Assembly: GCA_014859225.1 (NCBI GenBank)
Contig: JACUUP010000049.1
Location: forward strand, 1 to 9,996
DNA: 9,996 bases
From: Candidatus Aerophobota bacterium
GTDB taxonomy: Bacteria; Aerophobota; Aerophobia; Aerophobales; B3-G15
Direction of reading: 5' to 3'
Positions 7,571-9,996 of this stretch are shown here, piece by piece (position 1 is the stretch's first letter; each line of letters begins with the position of its first letter). Made by a program: the position numbers and the translations under genes. The notes below the pieces were generated by a model. The model was not told the DNA's origin, did not search any database, and worked only from the letters and a program-made list of their open reading frames with translations.

Positions 7571-8311
7571 TTATCTTTTACGTCTCCCCCTTATGTACAT
7601 TGCTTTGGATTGACCGTCTCCCACTGGACGCTCTTCCATTTCAAAGAGTTTTGTTGCTGCAACCAGTTCGCTGAGTCTCCTGTAACCGTAGTTTCGCGGA
7701 TCAAAATCCGGAGCCTGTTTGGCAATATTGTTTCCCACGGGTGCCAGATGTGCCCATCCACTCTCGTCTGAGGATGCCTCTGCCGCATTTCGTAGTAGAT
7801 TGGTCAGCTTTGTATCTTGCTTGAGCTCATTAGTAGATTTTCGTTTTATGGGCTGAGTGTCATCTTCTTTGGATATCAAAACCTCGGTATATATAAATTT
7901 ATCACACGCAGAAACAAAAGCTTCGGGTGTTTTTTTTTCTCCAAACCCATATACAAAAAGACCCGATTCTCTTATTCTTGAAGCTAATTTGGTAAAATCG
8001 CTGTCGCTTGAAACTATACAAAAACCATCAAATTTGTTTGTATATAGTAAATCCATGGCATCAATTATCATGGCGGCATCGGTAGCATTTTTCCCTACCG
8101 TATAGCGAAATTGTTGTATCGGCTGGATTGAGTAGAGCAGTAAAACTTCTTTCCAGCGCTTTAAATGAGATCCGGTCCAGTCTCCGTAGATTCTCTTGAC
8201 GTTGGCGGTTCCATATTTCGCTATTTCTGCCAGCAATGCCTCTACAATTGAGGGTTGAGCATTATCTGCGTCAATTAATACTGCCAATTTTTGTGCTGGT
8301 TCATTATTCAT
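7571..8311 (-). CDS. NYN-domain RNase-like protein with C-terminal OST-HTH/LOTUS-like domain
   Basis: NYN domains are PIN-like folds that cut RNA using clustered acidic residues. In this 246-residue protein the N-terminal domain (about 8-145) has LIDADNAQ (D14, D16, N17), KNATDAAMIIDAMDLL (D78, D84) and IVSSDSDF (D103, D105), so the presumed metal site is complete. After a charged linker (147-167) a winged-helix region (about 168-241) with LTNLLRNAAEASSDESGW, NYGYRRLSELV and LFEMEER resembles OST-HTH/LOTUS, a proposed RNA-binding module. I use ATG 8311, with GGAG at 8320-8317; a TTG at 8326 is an alternative but would overlap the predicted transcription start. The substrate is unknown. It is relatively rich in G+C and may be accessory. 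Confidence 0.88.
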   Translation of the reverse strand: MNNEPAQKLAVLIDADNAQPSIVEALLAEIAKYGTANVKRIYGDWTGSHLKRWKEVLLLYSIQPIQQFRYTVGKNATDAAMIIDAMDLLYTNKFDGFCIVSSDSDFTKLASRIRESGLFVYGFGEKKTPEAFVSACDKFIYTEVLISKEDDTQPIKRKSTNELKQDTKLTNLLRNAAEASSDESGWAHLAPVGNNIAKQAPDFDPRNYGYRRLSELVAATKLFEMEERPVGDGQSKAMYIRGRRKR

Positions 8312-8330
8312 AATGTCTCCTGGCAAATTT

Positions 8331-8358
8331 ATTTTATCCTTTATCAGGAATTTGTAAA
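8331..8358 (-). promoter_or_regulatory. Proximal promoter for the NYN gene
   Basis: On the minus strand TTTACA (8358-8353) and TAAAAT (8336-8331) stand 16 bases apart, each 5 of 6 to consensus. The start would fall near 8324, giving a very short leader that still contains the GGAG of the NYN gene. A second, weaker promoter-like site lies upstream in the repeat at 8424-8457. Confidence 0.6.
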
Positions 8359-8400
8359 CAAAATAGCTTTACGTGATTTTTGGCATTATGTGGTTTTCAT

Positions 8401-8477
8401 GGGGTCAACCATATTAGTATACAGAATTCCACAGTATCAAGGTTTATCAACATGTCATATACCCAGGACCTGACCCC
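8401..8477. repeat. 77-base segment bounded by short inverted repeats
   Basis: GGGGTCA at 8401-8407 is the exact inverse of TGACCCC at 8471-8477. Together they enclose the first copy of the 34-base repeat. The right end (GGACCTGACCCC) resembles ends I associate with REP-transposase elements; that is recollection. Seven bases can match by chance over this span, so the segment as a mobile unit is only a suggestion. Confidence 0.3.
8424..8457 (-). repeat. 34-base repeat, copy 1, upstream of the NYN gene
   Basis: This copy matches 9746-9779 at 33 of 34 bases and lies in the same orientation relative to a minus-strand gene. The core contains TATCAAGGTTTATCAAC, itself a near-direct repeat of TATCAA. 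Read on the minus strand it has ATGACA and TACTGT 16 bases apart, a degraded version of the promoter in copy 2. Sequence outside the 34 bases is not shared. Confidence 0.85.
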
Positions 8478-8479
8478 CT

Positions 8480-8968
8480 TTATTTTAAAATTTCTATCTG
8501 GCTTGGGTCATTTAAAATTATTTCAGGCCCTCCCTCGTATTCTTTGATATAACCGGACACACGAACTTTCTTTCCATAATAGTAATTTTCTGGATTCGCC
8601 GGGAATCGGGGAAAGGCTGATGCAAAAATAACCGCTGTGAAATATCTCCTGTAATCAGGATGGAAATTGAGAAAACAGGCTTTACCCGAATTATGGGTAG
8701 CGACAATCGTACCTTCTACCATTGCATACTCTCCATAGTGCTTGGCAGCATCCTGCCAGGAAATTATCCGGAGTGTGCCTGTTAGTTGTTGAGATTCGGC
8801 CACGGGCGTCTTTACCTGTTCACTTGTCGGCTCCTGTAAAAGCAAATTAGCGCGTCGCTGGTCAACAAACCAGACTTTAGCCAGGTACATCACCAAAACC
8901 ACCGCTGCCAGCGTAACCCCAAGCCTAACAAGAAACTTTTTAAGGTCAGAGTTGTGATTGGCTATCAT
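8480..8968 (-). CDS. Membrane-anchored OB-fold protein, partner of the thermonuclease
   Basis: This 162-residue protein has a basic N-terminus (K10, K11, R15), a membrane helix at about 12-34, a polar linker, and a C-terminal OB-fold domain (about 66-161). Visible domain marks are WQDAAKHYGEYAMVEGTI, ACFLNFHPDY, FTAVIFASAF, YYGKKVRVSGYI and GGPEIILNDPSQIEI. The pattern is close to the OB domains that accompany secreted nucleases such as the YhcR type, where the fold probably binds nucleic acid. The charge pattern predicts the OB domain outside the cytoplasm. The ATG overlaps the thermonuclease stop as TAATG, with AGGGGG six bases before, so translation is coupled. No catalytic site is seen; a role as substrate-binding partner is inference. 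Confidence 0.82.
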   Translation of the reverse strand: MIANHNSDLKKFLVRLGVTLAAVVLVMYLAKVWFVDQRRANLLLQEPTSEQVKTPVAESQQLTGTLRIISWQDAAKHYGEYAMVEGTIVATHNSGKACFLNFHPDYRRYFTAVIFASAFPRFPANPENYYYGKKVRVSGYIKEYEGGPEIILNDPSQIEILK

Positions 8969-9687
8969 TACTTGCCCCCTTCCCCGGTTAGAGAATCCAC
9001 GTTCTTCATCTCTTCAAAGGGATATTGTTGGACAAGTTCCTCCAGAATATCATCCAGACTTTTGCGTCCTTCCATACTAAGTGATTCATATCTCTTTACA
9101 AGATTGGCAATCCTGCCATCCCTGAGTGATAGGTCCCATAAACCGGATTGATGTTGGCGTGCTTCACGTTCCAGGGCGATAAAGTCAGCCTGTCGGTGAA
9201 AAGGGAATCGGGTATATGCGTATGCGTAACCTCGACGGATTAGCTCGGCGTTCGCAAGTCTATCTCCCACAAAAACATATGCCAGGAGCCTTCCATATTG
9301 GTCACGAATATTGCCGGGCTCGTATTCCAATGTGCATTCAAATCCCTCGGCAAACTGTCTCAGAAACTCCGTTGCCTCCTCCCCGAACCTTTGCACCGGT
9401 ATCTCTGGATGATTGGTTTCTGGAGCATCCACCCCGATTAGGCGAACCCTCTCGCCATTATCAAGTACTATTGTGTCACCATCTATAACACGACTCACGC
9501 GATACGGACCTGGAGAAGGTAAAGGCTGATGTGTGGATAAGGATTCTATCTCAGTTTGCACAGATGTAATGGGAGCAATTCTCAAAACTATATCAAACCT
9601 ATGGAATATGAACATTACCAAAATAACAGTTCCTGTAATTATCACCACTAATATTAAAAATCCATCACGTAAGAATTCCATTATCAT
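8968..9687 (-). CDS. Membrane-anchored staphylococcal-nuclease-like (thermonuclease) protein
   Basis: Thermonucleases are calcium-dependent enzymes that cut DNA and RNA. This 239-residue protein has an N-terminal membrane helix or uncleaved signal (about 9-29), a linker, then an SNase domain (about 60-190). All key residues are present: D69 and D71 in RVIDGDTI, R82 in VRLIGVDAPE, D87 and E90, and R133 in DQYGRLLAYVF. A helical C-terminal extension of about 45 residues with alternating charges follows and is unrecognised. Start ATG 9687 has a poor ribosome site; ATG 9681 is a fair alternative. The stop overlaps the OB-fold gene. G+C is clearly higher than in the dcw genes, and CGN arginine codons are frequent, hinting at acquisition. 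Likely role: nucleic-acid degradation outside the membrane. Confidence 0.92.
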   Translation of the reverse strand: MIMEFLRDGFLILVVIITGTVILVMFIFHRFDIVLRIAPITSVQTEIESLSTHQPLPSPGPYRVSRVIDGDTIVLDNGERVRLIGVDAPETNHPEIPVQRFGEEATEFLRQFAEGFECTLEYEPGNIRDQYGRLLAYVFVGDRLANAELIRRGYAYAYTRFPFHRQADFIALEREARQHQSGLWDLSLRDGRIANLVKRYESLSMEGRKSLDDILEELVQQYPFEEMKNVDSLTGEGGK

Positions 9688-9706
9688 ACACCGTAATAGT
9701 TTAGCT

Positions 9707-9732
9707 TCTCTAAAGGGTTCATCTTTAGGAGA
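9707..9732 (-). other. Hairpin in the thermonuclease 5' leader
   Basis: TCTCTAAAG (9707-9715) pairs with CTTTA and GAGA (9723-9727, 9729-9732), with G9728 bulged and a seven-base loop. It lies between the predicted promoter and the nuclease start codon, so it would form in the mRNA leader. No U-run follows; function is unknown. Confidence 0.45.
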
Positions 9733-9745
9733 ACTTACCTGTTAC

Positions 9746-9779
9746 GAATTCCATAGTATCAAGGTTTATCAACATGTCA
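9746..9779 (-). repeat. 34-base repeat, copy 2, upstream of the thermonuclease
   Basis: This is the second copy of the repeat at 8424-8457, differing at one base. The two copies flank the OB-fold/thermonuclease pair as direct repeats about 1.3 kb apart. They end abruptly, with no similarity beyond the 34 bases on either side. Confidence 0.85.
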
Positions 9780-9780
9780 A
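9753..9780 (-). promoter_or_regulatory. Promoter within repeat copy 2, for the thermonuclease/OB-fold pair
   Basis: On the minus strand a perfect TTGACA (9780-9775) stands 16 bases before TACTAT (9758-9753, 4 of 6). Transcription from about 9746 would give a leader near 60 bases, with the hairpin at 9707-9732. The first T of TTGACA comes from the base just outside the repeat, so copy 1 (ATGACA) is weaker. Confidence 0.55.
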
Positions 9781-9783
9781 GAA

Positions 9784-9879
9784 ATGCGACCACTTGACAG
9801 AGTTAAAAAAGTATGTAATCATTTAAAACCTGATATTGGCGCTTTTAGTAGAAGTAAATTTTTGAAAATTTTTGAATAA
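9784..9879 (+). CDS. Possible 31-residue leader peptide or gene remnant before the ferredoxin
   Basis: An ATG at 9784 opens a 31-codon frame that ends with TAA at 9877-9879, directly before the ferredoxin ribosome site. Its product is basic with a balanced composition (DRVKKVCNHLKPDIGAF near the middle), which looks more like real protein than random AT-rich sequence. The ribosome site is poor and the frame closes just upstream, inside the 34-base repeat. It could be the truncated 3' end of an older gene or an unused frame. No family recognised. Confidence 0.25.
   Translation: MRPLDRVKKVCNHLKPDIGAFSRSKFLKIFE
9794..9822 (+). promoter_or_regulatory. Possible promoter for the ferredoxin gene
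   Basis: A perfect TTGACA (9794-9799) is followed after 17 bases by AATCAT (9817-9822, 4 of 6). Transcription from about 9829 would leave a leader of nearly 70 bases. The weak second box makes this tentative, and it overlaps the possible 31-codon frame. Confidence 0.4.
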
Positions 9880-9895
9880 AAAGGAGGTTTGTAGA

Positions 9896-9996
9896 ATGGC
9901 TATTAAAGAAGTGTGGATAGATGAAGATGCATGCACAGGTTGCGGACTTTGTGAGGATACCTGTCCCGAGGTCTTTGAAATGGAGGATGATGTTGA
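9896..9996 (+). CDS. 4Fe-4S ferredoxin (N-terminal part, cut by window edge)
   Basis: Ferredoxins of this type are small cytoplasmic electron carriers. The 33 visible residues contain the first cluster motif C13-x2-C16-x2-C19-x3-C23-P, inside DACTGCGLCEDTCPEVFEM. The acidic surroundings (EDD runs) and the CPEVFEM sequence match the short single-cluster ferredoxins of about 60-80 residues, in which a distant C-terminal cysteine can complete the set; the end is not visible. AAGGAGG at 9881-9887, eight bases before ATG 9896, is a strong ribosome site. Whether it has one or two clusters cannot be seen here. Confidence 0.93.
   Translation, partial: MAIKEVWIDEDACTGCGLCEDTCPEVFEMEDDV

Noticed and set aside
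8462-8478. Terminator after the OB-fold gene formed by CAGGACCTG
   Set aside because: The palindrome leaves no loop to fold and no U-run follows on the minus strand.
8424-9779. CRISPR-like reading of the two 34-base repeats
   Set aside because: Only two copies about 1.3 kb apart with genes between them; no regular spacers and no cas genes.
9533-9826. Plus-strand frame of 97 codons over the thermonuclease start and leader
   Set aside because: Mostly antisense to the nuclease membrane segment; no ribosome site and no recognised domain.

Overview
This window looks chromosomal, from an AT-leaning bacterium. It holds thirteen protein-coding genes (two cut by the window edges), no RNA genes, and short intergenic gaps (the longest is about 208 bases). 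I cannot name the lineage. The sequence fits an anaerobe from a poorly sampled phylum: AT-rich conserved genes, a 4Fe-4S ferredoxin, and many GTG starts. That placement is inference.

Positions 1-4291, minus strand: a complete high-affinity phosphate uptake operon in the order pstS-pstC-pstA-pstB-phoU, with phoU running off the left edge. PstS captures phosphate outside the membrane, PstC and PstA form the channel, PstB supplies ATP-driven power, and PhoU couples transport to signalling. No phoB or phoR is visible.

Positions 4384-6951, minus strand: murB-ddl-ftsQ, a piece of the division and cell-wall (dcw) cluster. MurB makes UDP-MurNAc, Ddl makes D-Ala-D-Ala, and FtsQ is a divisome membrane protein. 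murC is not next to murB, and pstS follows ftsQ where ftsA and ftsZ would often lie. A good promoter precedes murB. A palindrome sits between ftsQ and pstS, and I see no convincing promoter there, so read-through from cell-wall genes into pst genes is possible.

Positions 6958-7091 form a divergent promoter region. On the right, a well-formed promoter drives a small plus-strand zinc-ribbon gene (7092-7406) whose stop codon lies inside a REP-like palindrome.

Positions 7571-9687, minus strand: an accessory-looking block of three nucleic-acid-related genes. These are a NYN-domain RNase-like protein with a C-terminal OST-HTH-like domain, a membrane-anchored OB-fold protein, and a membrane-anchored thermonuclease translationally coupled to it. 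The thermonuclease gene is clearly richer in G+C than the dcw/pst genes (61/120 at 9301-9420 against 40/120 at 4801-4920, counted by hand). A 34-base repeat (33/34 identical) lies upstream of both transcription units in the same orientation, and the copy before the nuclease reads as a sigma-70-type promoter. This repeat-linked nuclease block is the most interesting part of the window.

Positions 9784-9996, plus strand: a possible 31-codon leader or gene remnant, then the start of a ferredoxin gene cut by the right edge.
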